A stretch of 7,167 bases of DNA, from positions 1-7,167 of the forward strand of contig CAKRON010000114.1 of NCBI GenBank assembly GCA_934373455.1. Direction: 5' to 3'. This document shows positions 1 to 6,908 of the stretch, in pieces (the stretch's first letter is position 1; each line of letters begins with the position of its first letter). A program made the translations under genes and the position numbers. The notes under the pieces were generated by a model. That model was not told where the DNA came from and did no database searches. It saw only the letters and a program-made list of their open reading frames with translations. This DNA is from an uncultured Marvinbryantia sp. (lineage in GTDB: Bacteria > Bacillota > Clostridia > Lachnospirales > Lachnospiraceae).

Positions 1-421
1 GAGTTATGTATTGCCATGCCTGTCACTGGGATTCTATCCGATGTGTTATCTTTCCAGACAGACAAGAACAGCTATGCTGGATTCCATTAATCAGGAATAT
101 ATCAAGACTGCAAGAGCAAAGGGTCTGAAGAATAACAAGATTATTTTCAAGCACGCTCTTCGTAATGCACTGATCCCGGTTATTACTTATCTCGGACCGC
201 AGATTGCATTTACTCTTTGTGGTGGTCTGGTAGTAGAAAGGGTATTCTCGATTCCTGGACTTGGAAGATATTTTATTCAGTCAATACAGAACCGTGATTA
301 TCCAGTAATTATGGGAACAACGATCTTCCTGGCTACATTCATTATTATTATGAACCTGGTAGTCGATCTTTGTTATAAACTGGTGGATCCACGTATTAAT
401 CTGGCAAATGGAGGACACTAG
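1..421 (+). CDS. oppB: Oligopeptide ABC transporter permease OppB, 3' part only
   Basis: This is one of the two membrane subunits forming the channel of an oligopeptide importer. Only the C-terminal 139 residues are present; the reading frame is open through the left edge (first full codon at position 2), so the true start lies outside the window and internal TTG or ATG codons should not be read as starts. The visible part contains the EAA loop that contacts the ATPase subunits (residues 32-61 of the fragment, EYIKTARAKGL followed by HALRNALIPVI). Hydrophobic segments follow at about residues 57-76 and 103-124, and then the family's usual ending, VDLCYKLVDPRI. The TAG stop is 2 nt before oppC, and the oppC ribosome binding site lies inside the last codons, so the two are probably translationally coupled. 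OppB versus the closely related DppB or AppB cannot be separated with certainty, but the operon order oppBCDFA favours Opp. Confidence 0.95.
   Translation, partial: SYVLPCLSLGFYPMCYLSRQTRTAMLDSINQEYIKTARAKGLKNNKIIFKHALRNALIPVITYLGPQIAFTLCGGLVVERVFSIPGLGRYFIQSIQNRDYPVIMGTTIFLATFIIIMNLVVDLCYKLVDPRINLANGGH
410..414 (+). promoter_or_regulatory. Ribosome binding site of oppC inside the oppB 3' end
   Basis: GGAGG lies 9 nt before the ATG at 424, within the final codons of oppB (encoding the Gly-Gly near its C-terminus). It fixes the oppC start and points to coupled translation of the two permease subunits. Confidence 0.8.
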
Positions 422-423
422 AG

Positions 424-1782
424 ATGGCAGAGAATAAGAAATATAAAAAGTTTGGTTCACTTCAGCCGAACGTAGATGACATTATGAAGTGGAATGCGGA
501 ACTGCCGGAGAATGCATTTGAACCGGCATCTTCCGAAGAAAAAGAGAATTTTATTCAGGATCGTAAGAGTGTATCTTACTGGAGAGATGCGTGGAGACGA
601 CTTCGCAAAAATACTGTTGCGATGGTAGCATTGGGCATTATCATTATTCTGACCGTATTTGCATTTGTTGGACCGATGGTAGTTCCATATACTTACAAGC
701 AGCAGATCCGTGGCTCTGAAGCATTAGGACTTTCCCATTATACGTATGAAGATATACAGGCGATTCATGCGTACATCGAAGAACATACCGGTACCGGTGT
801 ACTTTCCCCGGACGAAGCAGTAGAACAGGCGAGAGCAGAAGCGGAAGCAAACGGTAAAAAGCTTTCCAGAATTGAAGAAGCGAAGATTCGTGCACAGGCA
901 TCAGTAAACGAAGAAAATTCTGCTGAGTCATCAGAAGAGACAATTACCGAGAGCCAGGCAGCAAAAGAGCTTGGTTTGAAGAAAAAACCATTTGGTTATT
1001 CAGAAAAAGAACTGGAGCGCAAAGCAGCAGGCGAGAAAGTATTTCCACATGTGTTCGGAACCGACGATCAGGGACGTGATATCATGGTACGAGTTATGGT
1101 AGGTACCCGTGTTTCCATTACTGTTGGTATTTGTGCAGCACTTCTGGTATTGATTATCGGTGCTATATATGGATCCATATCCGGATACTGTGGTGGTACA
1201 GTAGATGCAGTTATGCAGCGTATCGTAGAAATGATTTATTCCATTCCGGAGATGCTGATTATCCTGCTTTTATCTGCTACACTGAAGCCGGCACTGGAGC
1301 AGTTCCAGAATTCCGGTAACGGTATCTTCCAGAAGCTGGTTACGATTTTAGGACCGAACCTGATTTCTATGTTTATTGCATTTGGTCTGTTATACTGGGT
1401 AACCATGAGCCGTATTATCCGTGGACAGATTCTGCAGTTAAAGCAGCAGGAATATGTTACAGCTGCCAGAGCGCTTGGAGCAAAGGGTGGAAGAATTATC
1501 AGACGCCATCTGCTTCCGAACTGTATCGGTCAGATTGTTACTACTACATTCCTTCAGATTCCTTCTGCTATTTTCCTGGAGTCATTCCTTTCTTTCGTTG
1601 GTGTTGGTGTATCTGCACCGCTGACCAGTTTGGGTTCTATGTGTTCAGAAGCATTAAATGGTCTGAATACATTTCCATACAGATTGTTTATTCCGGCAGT
1701 TATCCTGAGTCTGATGATTCTTTCACTGAACCTGTTTGGTGACGGACTTCGTGATGCACTGGATCCGAGATTAAAGAAATAA
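424..1782 (+). CDS. oppC: Oligopeptide ABC transporter permease OppC with a large extracellular insertion
   Basis: Second channel subunit of the peptide importer, 452 residues, clearly longer than the roughly 300-350 residues usual for OppC. A hydrophilic N-terminal region (1-62) leads into the first membrane segment (about 64-86). The conserved FGTDDQGRD motif is at 211-219. The permease core follows, with hydrophobic segments near 231-253, 267-285, 305-327, 375-395 and 422-440. The EAA loop for docking the ATPases is at 343-372 (EYVTAARALGAKGG then HLLPN), and the ending GDGLRDALDPRL is typical of the family. Family members usually have only about 30-50 residues between membrane segment 1 and the GTD motif; here there are about 124. 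The extra part is rich in Glu, Ala and Lys, probably helical, and topologically outside the cell. The start at 424 is set by a GGAGG 9 nt upstream. The frame is intact, so the extra length is not a sequencing artefact visible here. Confidence 0.95.
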   Translation: MAENKKYKKFGSLQPNVDDIMKWNAELPENAFEPASSEEKENFIQDRKSVSYWRDAWRRLRKNTVAMVALGIIIILTVFAFVGPMVVPYTYKQQIRGSEALGLSHYTYEDIQAIHAYIEEHTGTGVLSPDEAVEQARAEAEANGKKLSRIEEAKIRAQASVNEENSAESSEETITESQAAKELGLKKKPFGYSEKELERKAAGEKVFPHVFGTDDQGRDIMVRVMVGTRVSITVGICAALLVLIIGAIYGSISGYCGGTVDAVMQRIVEMIYSIPEMLIILLLSATLKPALEQFQNSGNGIFQKLVTILGPNLISMFIAFGLLYWVTMSRIIRGQILQLKQQEYVTAARALGAKGGRIIRRHLLPNCIGQIVTTTFLQIPSAIFLESFLSFVGVGVSAPLTSLGSMCSEALNGLNTFPYRLFIPAVILSLMILSLNLFGDGLRDALDPRLKK

Positions 1783-1783
1783 G

Positions 1784-1790
1784 AAAGGAG
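1784..1790 (+). promoter_or_regulatory. Ribosome binding site of oppD
   Basis: AAAGGAG, 5 nt before the ATG at 1796, in the 13 nt gap after the oppC stop. It supports the chosen start, and the gap leaves no room for a separate promoter. Confidence 0.8.
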
Positions 1791-1795
1791 ACATT

Positions 1796-2836
1796 ATGAG
1801 CGAAGATAATAAGAAACAAAAATTATTAGAAGTAAAAAATCTGCATGTCTCTTTCTTTACCCCGGCAGGAGAAGTAAAAGCTGTAAATGGTATCAGCTAT
1901 GATGTAGATTATGATGAAGTAATGGGTATTGTAGGAGAGTCAGGATCAGGAAAGTCTGTAGAGGCATATTCCATTATCGGACTCTTACAGTCTCCGGGTA
2001 AAGTAATGGAAGGTTCCATTACTCTTGAGGGAGAAGATATGCTGGCAAAGACTCCTTCTGAGATGATTAATTATCGTGGAAGTCAGGTTGCTATGATTTT
2101 CCAGAATCCGATGACTTGTCTGAATCCGGTATATACTATTGGAAATCAGCTGACAGAAGCACTTCGTGCACATGATAAAAGCATTTCAAAAGAAGAGGCA
2201 GACAAACGTGCTATGGAGATGCTGGAACAGGTTGGTATTAATAATGTAGAAAAACGTATGAAGCAGTATCCACATGAACTTTCCGGTGGTATGAGACAGC
2301 GTGTAATGATCGCTATGGGATTGATCTGCCATCCGAAGCTGCTGATCGCGGATGAACCGACAACAGCATTGGATGTAACGATTCAGGCACAGATTCTGGA
2401 ACTGATGAAAGAACTTCAGAAGAAGAATCATATGGGTATTATCTTTATTACTCATAACCTTGGAGTAGTTGCAGAAGTATGTGATAAGGTATCTGTTATG
2501 TATGCAGGTAAGATGGTCGAACAGGGACCGGTAGATGATATTTTCTACGAGCCAGGTCATCCGTACACTATGGGACTTCTTCGTTCCATGCCTCGTGTAG
2601 ACGCAGAAAGCTATGAACGACTGATTCCGATTGAAGGAACCCCAGTCGATATGCTGAATCCACCTGAAGGATGTCCATTTGCTCCGCGTTGCGAACATGC
2701 TATGAAAGTTTGTCTCCAGAAGATGCCGCCGTATGTGGAATTGGGTGATAATCACAGAGCAGCATGCTGGCTGAGAGTACAGGATGCCATTGAGGCGCAG
2801 AAAAAAGAAGGAACGGAGGGAAAAGAAAATGAGTAA
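1796..2836 (+). CDS. oppD: Oligopeptide ABC transporter ATP-binding protein OppD
   Basis: Cytoplasmic ATPase subunit (346 residues) that pairs with OppF to drive peptide import. All nucleotide-binding motifs are visible: Walker A GESGSGKS (47-54), Q-loop glutamine 103 in IFQNPMTCLNP, ABC signature LSGGMRQR (162-169), Walker B LLIADEP (182-188, catalytic Glu187), D-loop ALD (191-193) and switch His220. The C-terminal oligopeptide/dipeptide extension holds four cysteines, C293, C299, C306 and C324 (spacing x5, x6, x17), beginning in PEGCPFAPRC. In relatives such as DppD this cysteine set is known to bind a [4Fe-4S] cluster; presence of the cluster here is inferred. The gene sits 13 nt after oppC and its last 8 nt overlap the start of oppF. 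Assignment as OppD rather than OppF follows from gene order and the OppD-like LSGGMRQRVMIAM signature. Confidence 0.96.
   Translation: MSEDNKKQKLLEVKNLHVSFFTPAGEVKAVNGISYDVDYDEVMGIVGESGSGKSVEAYSIIGLLQSPGKVMEGSITLEGEDMLAKTPSEMINYRGSQVAMIFQNPMTCLNPVYTIGNQLTEALRAHDKSISKEEADKRAMEMLEQVGINNVEKRMKQYPHELSGGMRQRVMIAMGLICHPKLLIADEPTTALDVTIQAQILELMKELQKKNHMGIIFITHNLGVVAEVCDKVSVMYAGKMVEQGPVDDIFYEPGHPYTMGLLRSMPRVDAESYERLIPIEGTPVDMLNPPEGCPFAPRCEHAMKVCLQKMPPYVELGDNHRAACWLRVQDAIEAQKKEGTEGKENE
2815..2820 (+). promoter_or_regulatory. Ribosome binding site that fixes the oppF start
   Basis: GGAGGG lies 8 nt before the ATG at 2829. An in-frame ATG further upstream at 2784 would add a 15-residue Lys/Arg-rich leader inside oppD and has no such site at the right distance. 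The 2829 start is therefore preferred. Confidence 0.8.
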
Positions 2837-3863
2837 TCAGAACGATATCCTCGTTTCCGTTGATCATTTAAAGAAATACTTTCCGGTGAAAGGGTTAAAA
2901 GGACCGGGAGTACGTGCTGTAGAAGATATTTCTCTGTTTATCCGCAGAGGAGAAACTCTTGGACTGGTTGGAGAATCAGGCTGTGGTAAGACCACTCTCG
3001 GACGTACGATTCTTCAGCTTCATGATCCGACTTCCGGAAAGATTGTATACGATGGAGAGACTATTTTTGAAGGAGAGAATCCATGGGTGACAGAAGCTGA
3101 TGGTACATTGAAGCAGATCAAAGTACCAAAGCCAAAGCAGGTGAATATGCTTCCATATCGCCGCAAGATGCAGATTATCTTCCAGGATCCTTCAGCAAGT
3201 CTGGATCCACGAATGACAGTTGGAGAAATCATTGGAGAAGCACTTGATATTCATAAGTTATATTCTTCTAAGAAAGATCGTAATGACCGAATTAAAGAGC
3301 TCCTGGGAAAGGTTGGATTAAATACAGAACATGCCAATCGTTATCCACATGAGTTTTCCGGTGGTCAGCAGCAGCGAGTGGCTATTGCAAGAGCCCTGGC
3401 TGTAAATCCAGAATTTATTGTTTGTGACGAACCGATTTCCGCGTTGGATGTGTCGATTCAGTCACAGGTAGTAAATATGCTGGAAGATATGCAGGAAGAA
3501 ATGGGACTGACTTATTTGTTTATTGCCCATGACCTGTCTGTAGTACGTCATATCTCTAACCGTATTGGCGTTATGTATCTGGGAAATATGATGGAGCTTG
3601 CTGAAAGTTATGAGTTGAACCGTAATCCGATTCATCCATATACCAAGACGCTTTTGTCAGCAGTACCGGTTCCGGATCCGCAGCTTAGCAGAACGAGACA
3701 GCGTATTATTTTGGAAGGAGATATTCCATCTCCAATGAATCCTCCGACAGGATGTAAGTTCCACACCAGATGTCCTTATGCGACAGATAAGTGCCGTAAA
3801 GAGGTACCAGAATTTAAAGAGCATGCACCGGAGCACTGGGCAGCATGCCACATGCTTGGATAA
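2829..3863 (+). CDS. oppF: Oligopeptide ABC transporter ATP-binding protein OppF
   Basis: Second ATPase subunit of the importer, 344 residues from the ATG at 2829. Motifs: Walker A GESGCGKT (48-55), Q-loop glutamine 119 in [12 protein letters not shown], signature FSGGQQQR (176-183), Walker B FIVCDEP (196-202, Glu201), D-loop ALD (205-207) and switch His234. The C-terminal domain repeats the cysteine pattern of OppD with the same spacing (C309, C315, C322, C340), again suggesting a [4Fe-4S] cluster by homology. Between Walker A and the Q-loop there are about 20-25 extra residues (about 81-107, containing [12 protein letters not shown]) compared with my recollection of enterobacterial OppF. 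The [15 protein letters not shown] signature and [12 protein letters not shown]-loop are typical of OppF. Its start overlaps the oppD end by 8 nt, indicating translational coupling and equal production of the two ATPases. Confidence 0.96.
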   Translation: MSNQNDILVSVDHLKKYFPVKGLKGPGVRAVEDISLFIRRGETLGLVGESGCGKTTLGRTILQLHDPTSGKIVYDGETIFEGENPWVTEADGTLKQIKVPKPKQVNMLPYRRKMQIIFQDPSASLDPRMTVGEIIGEALDIHKLYSSKKDRNDRIKELLGKVGLNTEHANRYPHEFSGGQQQRVAIARALAVNPEFIVCDEPISALDVSIQSQVVNMLEDMQEEMGLTYLFIAHDLSVVRHISNRIGVMYLGNMMELAESYELNRNPIHPYTKTLLSAVPVPDPQLSRTRQRIILEGDIPSPMNPPTGCKFHTRCPYATDKCRKEVPEFKEHAPEHWAACHMLG

Positions 3864-3864
3864 T

Positions 3865-3880
3865 ACAGCTAAGACGCTGT
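3865..3880 (+). other. Small hairpin in the oppF-oppA spacer
   Basis: The 64 nt gap between oppF and oppA contains a 5 bp inverted repeat, ACAGC (3865-3869) and GCTGT (3876-3880), with a 6 nt loop, directly after the oppF stop. It lacks a T-run, so it is not a convincing terminator. It could be a weak transcription or processing element that lets oppA be expressed at a different level from oppBCDF. I see no convincing sigma-A promoter in this gap. Confidence 0.3.
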
Positions 3881-3914
3881 TTATCAATCATATATCATAT
3901 TTCATAAGGGAAAT

Positions 3915-3919
3915 GGAGG
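3915..3919 (+). promoter_or_regulatory. Ribosome binding site that fixes the oppA start
   Basis: GGAGG is 8 nt before the ATG at 3928 and puts a clean signal peptide at the N-terminus. The in-frame ORF extends upstream to 3778, but that part overlaps oppF and reads through non-coding spacer. The ATG at 3934 is two codons further on and 14 nt from the site, which is less suitable. Confidence 0.85.
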
Positions 3920-3927
3920 AAGAGACT

Positions 3928-5598
3928 ATGAAAATGAGAAAACTGTTGCCATTTATTGCTACAACAGCAATCGCAACTTCCATGTTCGGTTTCGCAGCAA
4001 GCGCTGATGATTTTAACATCACAGTAAACCTTGCTTCCGAACCTCAGACAATGGACCCACAGAAGAACACCACACTGGATGGTGGTACCATGATGCTGCA
4101 CCTTTTCGAAGGTCTGATGACATGGGAAGATTCAGGAGAAGAACAGTTGGGATCTGACGGAACCTGTGATTCATCCACACTTACCTATGGACAGGCAGAA
4201 AGCTATGACAGAGAAGAAAATGAAGACGGTACTGTAAGTTATACATTCCATCTTCGTGACGGTATCAAATGGTCTGACGGTGTACCTGTAACAGCAAATG
4301 ATTTTGCATATGCATGGAGAAGACTGGTAGATCCTAACACAGCTGCAGATTACAGCTATATGATTGCAAATGTCGTAAATGCGCAGGATATTATCGATGG
4401 CAAGAAAGATCCATCTGAACTGGGCGTAGAAGCAGTAGATGATAAGACATTTAAAGTAACCCTTTCAACAGATCTGTCATACTTCGAAGAACTTTGTGCA
4501 TTCCCGGCACTGATGCCTGTTCGTGAAGACATCATCGAAGCAAACGGAGATCAGTGGACATATAATGTAGATACTTATGTTTCTAATGGTCCTTACAAGA
4601 TGACAGATTGGACACATAACTCTGAAATCGTAGTAGCAAAGAACGATGAATACTATGGAGCAGAGGAACTTGGCCCTGACACCATTACATTCAAACTGAT
4701 GGATGATCAGAACGCTATGCTGTCTGGATTTAATTCAGGAGAACTGAATTTCATCGAGGATGTTCCACAGGCAGAAATCACAAGTCTGGTAGCTTCTGGC
4801 GATCTGAAGATTCTGGATTACATTGGAACATACTTCGTATGCTTCAATAACGAACTGGAACCATTTGACAATCCACTTGTAAGAGAAGCATTTACACTGG
4901 CAATTGACCGTACTTACATTGTAGAAAAAGTTACACAGCAGGGTCAGGTAGAAGCTGGCGGATTCGTACCTTACGGTGTATATGACGCAGATGGTGCAAC
5001 AGGCGATGACTTCCGTACAGTTGGCGGAGATTACTATGCACCAACAGATGCAGATTACGAAGCAAACTGTGAAAAAGCAAAAGAACTCCTTGCAGAAGCT
5101 GGATATCCAGACGGAGAAGGCTTCCCTGTAGTAGAATACCTGTATAATACAAGTGAAGCTCACAAAGCAGTTGCAGAAGCTCTGCAGTTTATGTGGGAAG
5201 ATGTACTTGGTGTAACTGTTACTCTGAACAACCAGGAATGGGCATCCTTCATCGACAGCCGTAAGAAAGGTGATTACTCTATCGCACGTCACGGCTGGAT
5301 CGCTGACTACAATGATCCTATGACCTTCATCGATATGTGGGAAACAGGCGGCGGAAACAACGATGCGAAATACAGCAACGCTGATTACGATGCACTGCTT
5401 GATCAGATCAGAGGAACAATGGATCAGAGCGAACGTATGAAACTCATGCACGAAGCAGAAGATCTGGTAATCGGACAGGATTATGGTGTTTGCCCACTGT
5501 ACTTCTACACACAGAAATACATGCTGAGCGAAGGAATCAAAGGCCTGCACTACACAACACTCGGATACTTCTTCTTTGGTCACACATCTGCTGAATAA
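3928..5598 (+). CDS. oppA: Oligopeptide-binding protein OppA, secreted, no lipobox
   Basis: Extracytoplasmic solute-binding protein of the SBP_bac_5 family, 556 residues, that captures peptides and delivers them to OppBC. The N-terminus is a typical Sec signal peptide: positive MKMRK, hydrophobic core to about 22, and a likely signal peptidase I site after ASA26. There is no cysteine before residue 80, hence no lipobox, unlike most Gram-positive binding proteins. The mature protein starts with NITVNLASEPQTMDP (30-44). It carries the family signature YTFHLRDGIKWSDG (105-118), VREAFTLAIDR (318-328) and WIADYNDP (457-464). Asp460 matches, by my recollection of the alignment, the aspartate (Asp419) that binds the peptide amino group in enterobacterial OppA, and Arg454 matches Arg413. 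Phe codons favour TTC (18 of 27 by hand count), unlike oppD and oppF (5 of 15), consistent with high expression. It is the last gene of the operon. Confidence 0.95.
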   Translation: MKMRKLLPFIATTAIATSMFGFAASADDFNITVNLASEPQTMDPQKNTTLDGGTMMLHLFEGLMTWEDSGEEQLGSDGTCDSSTLTYGQAESYDREENEDGTVSYTFHLRDGIKWSDGVPVTANDFAYAWRRLVDPNTAADYSYMIANVVNAQDIIDGKKDPSELGVEAVDDKTFKVTLSTDLSYFEELCAFPALMPVREDIIEANGDQWTYNVDTYVSNGPYKMTDWTHNSEIVVAKNDEYYGAEELGPDTITFKLMDDQNAMLSGFNSGELNFIEDVPQAEITSLVASGDLKILDYIGTYFVCFNNELEPFDNPLVREAFTLAIDRTYIVEKVTQQGQVEAGGFVPYGVYDADGATGDDFRTVGGDYYAPTDADYEANCEKAKELLAEAGYPDGEGFPVVEYLYNTSEAHKAVAEALQFMWEDVLGVTVTLNNQEWASFIDSRKKGDYSIARHGWIADYNDPMTFIDMWETGGGNNDAKYSNADYDALLDQIRGTMDQSERMKLMHEAEDLVIGQDYGVCPLYFYTQKYMLSEGIKGLHYTTLGYFFFGHTSAE

Positions 5599-5613
5599 AA
5601 AGAATAAGTAATT

Positions 5614-5655
5614 AAAAAAACCGGATGAACAGATAAAAGTTCATCCGGGTTTTTT
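5614..5655. terminator. Bidirectional intrinsic terminator between oppA and the M42 peptidase gene
   Basis: A perfect 10 bp stem, CCGGATGAAC (5621-5630) and GTTCATCCGG (5639-5648), with an 8 nt loop, is preceded by seven A (5614-5620) and followed by six T (5650-5655). On the plus strand it ends the opp operon 15 nt after the oppA stop; read on the minus strand the A-tract becomes the T-run. It can therefore also end the convergent peptidase transcript, whose stop is at 5672-5674. Confidence 0.93.
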
Positions 5656-5671
5656 GTCTTAAAAAACAAAA

Positions 5672-6715
5672 TTAAAGTTCAAGATATGCGCCCATCAACT
5701 TCAAGGTAGCCATCATGCCAGATAGATGGGTACGTTCCATGCCATGGGAAGCATGAACGCCAGGACCGATCAGTGCAGCTTTGGTATCTTTACCTGAACG
5801 CCACATTGGACCGGCATCGGAACCATAATGCGGATAGATATCTACAGCATAAGGAATACTATTCTGATTGGATTGTTCGATCAGGCGACTTGTCATTTCA
5901 TAATCATATGGTCCAAGATTATCTTTTGCACAGATACTGACCTGCTGCTCGGTGCAGTTCAGGTCATCTCCTACACATCCCATATCTACAACTAACAATT
6001 CATCCAGATCAGACGGTAAAGTAGCACCACCATAACCAATTTCTTCATGAGTGGAAAAACAAATATATGTGGTATGAGCCGGTGTCAGAGACTGCTCTTT
6101 CATCAATGCAAGTAAAGTCAGTTCCAGTGCGGCACAGGCCTTATCGTCAATAAAGCGGGACTTCAGGAAGCCACTTTCTGTAAATATGGTTTTCGGATCA
6201 TAACAGATAAAGTCACCGGTCTGGATGCCAAGAGCCAGTATATCCTCTTTGGAATGCACTTCTTCATCCAGACGTACCGCCATATTTTTTTCATCTCTTG
6301 GACGGGTATTGGCGTCATCAAAGACATGAACAGCCGGGGAAAGTGACAATACTGTTCCGGTAAATACTTTTCCGGAGCGAGTGTAGATCCGACAGTATTC
6401 GCCATCAAGAGAAGGAAGTACCGGACCGCCAATTGTGGTAAACATCAGATATCCTTCGCTGGTAATGGAACGAACCATCAGTCCAAGGGTATCTACGTGG
6501 GCACTCAGTGCCACACTGTGTTCACTGTCTTTTCCCGGAACCGGAACGATGACATTGCCAAGACGATTGCGATAGGAGTCATAGCCAAGTTCTCTGGTAT
6601 AGTGGATCAGCCAGTCAGAAATACGGTCAGTAAATCCGGTAGGGCTGTCAATGGAATAAAGCTTTTGACAAAGTTCTTTTATTGTTTCTTCTGCGTTTGA
6701 AAAATTCATAATCAT
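5672..6715 (-). CDS. M42-family metallo-aminopeptidase
   Basis: Predicted cytosolic aminopeptidase of the M42 family (glutamyl aminopeptidase/cellulase M type, tetrahedral TET-like assemblies in characterised members), 347 residues, which removes N-terminal residues from peptides. The two-metal site expected for the family is visible: His73 and Asp75 in SAHVDTLG, the bridging Asp190 in RFIDDKA, catalytic Glu224 and ligand Glu225 in STHEEIGYGG, Asp244 in VVDMG, and His324 in ASHGMERTH. There is no signal peptide. An AGGAG (plus-strand 6720-6724) lies 4 nt before the ATG at 6715 and 10 nt before a second ATG at 6709, so the start could be either (MIMNF or MNF). The gene converges on oppA and shares its terminator; processing of imported peptides is a plausible role but is inferred from position. 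Substrate specificity (leucyl, glutamyl or other) cannot be read from sequence. Confidence 0.93.
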   Translation of the reverse strand: MIMNFSNAEETIKELCQKLYSIDSPTGFTDRISDWLIHYTRELGYDSYRNRLGNVIVPVPGKDSEHSVALSAHVDTLGLMVRSITSEGYLMFTTIGGPVLPSLDGEYCRIYTRSGKVFTGTVLSLSPAVHVFDDANTRPRDEKNMAVRLDEEVHSKEDILALGIQTGDFICYDPKTIFTESGFLKSRFIDDKACAALELTLLALMKEQSLTPAHTTYICFSTHEEIGYGGATLPSDLDELLVVDMGCVGDDLNCTEQQVSICAKDNLGPYDYEMTSRLIEQSNQNSIPYAVDIYPHYGSDAGPMWRSGKDTKAALIGPGVHASHGMERTHLSGMMATLKLMGAYLEL

Positions 6716-6744
6716 TGATCTCCTGTAAAAATAACTTCTGCTTT

Positions 6745-6773
6745 ACTGTACCGTAAATAAATAGAAACGTCAA
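6745..6773 (-). promoter_or_regulatory. Sigma-A-type promoter for the M42 peptidase gene
   Basis: Read on the minus strand, TTGACG (6768-6773) is followed after exactly 17 nt by TACAGT (6745-6750), matching 5 of 6 and 4 of 6 consensus bases. Transcription would begin near 6738, giving a leader of about 23 nt that contains the ribosome binding site. It is the only good candidate close to this gene. Confidence 0.6.
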
Positions 6774-6777
6774 GTTC

Positions 6778-6806
6778 TTGTAAATTTCATAATGATACGT
6801 TAAAAT
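6778..6806 (+). promoter_or_regulatory. Candidate plus-strand promoter for the secreted-protein gene
   Basis: TTGTAA (6778-6783) and TAAAAT (6801-6806) are separated by 17 nt, matching 4 of 6 and 5 of 6 sigma-A consensus bases. Transcription would begin near 6813, giving a leader of about 220 nt before the ATG at 7037. AT-richness makes chance matches likely, so confidence is moderate. It lies back to back with the peptidase promoter. Confidence 0.4.
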
Positions 6807-6839
6807 AATAAGAAAATGCAGAATAAATACAGAAAAGAG

Positions 6840-6890
6840 CTGAAAATTATTTTCTGATATGTAACGGAAGAACGAAGACTGAAAATTTTC
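6840..6890. repeat. Two AT-rich dyads with a shared 9 nt direct repeat
   Basis: CTGAAAATT occurs at 6840-6848 and again at 6879-6887. The first copy starts the inverted repeat GAAAAT-T-ATTTTC (6842-6854); the second starts the palindrome GAAAATTTTC (6881-6890). They lie in the intergenic region between the divergent genes and could be operator sites, but AT-rich palindromes also occur by chance. Confidence 0.35.
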
Positions 6891-6908
6891 GCAAAATCCG
6901 ATACATAC

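Noticed and set aside
2186..2755. A 189-codon open frame on the minus strand inside oppD
   Set aside because: It is the same kind of codon-register shadow; the coding strand carries an unmistakable ABC ATPase, and the antisense product has no recognisable motif.
2784..2828. N-terminal extension of oppF by 15 residues (MPLRRRKKKERREKK)
   Set aside because: It lies within oppD without its own ribosome binding site, while the ATG at 2829 has GGAGGG at 8 nt.
3778..3927. N-terminal extension of oppA by 50 residues
   Set aside because: It would overlap oppF and read through spacer DNA. The ATG at 3928 has a good ribosome binding site and gives a proper signal peptide.
4735..5583. A 282-codon open frame on the minus strand inside oppA
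   Set aside because: It is in exact codon register with oppA, and stays open because oppA has no TTA, CTA or TCA codons there; it ends where a TCA codon occurs at 4735-4737. Its protein is rich in Cys, Phe and Val with no recognisable domain.
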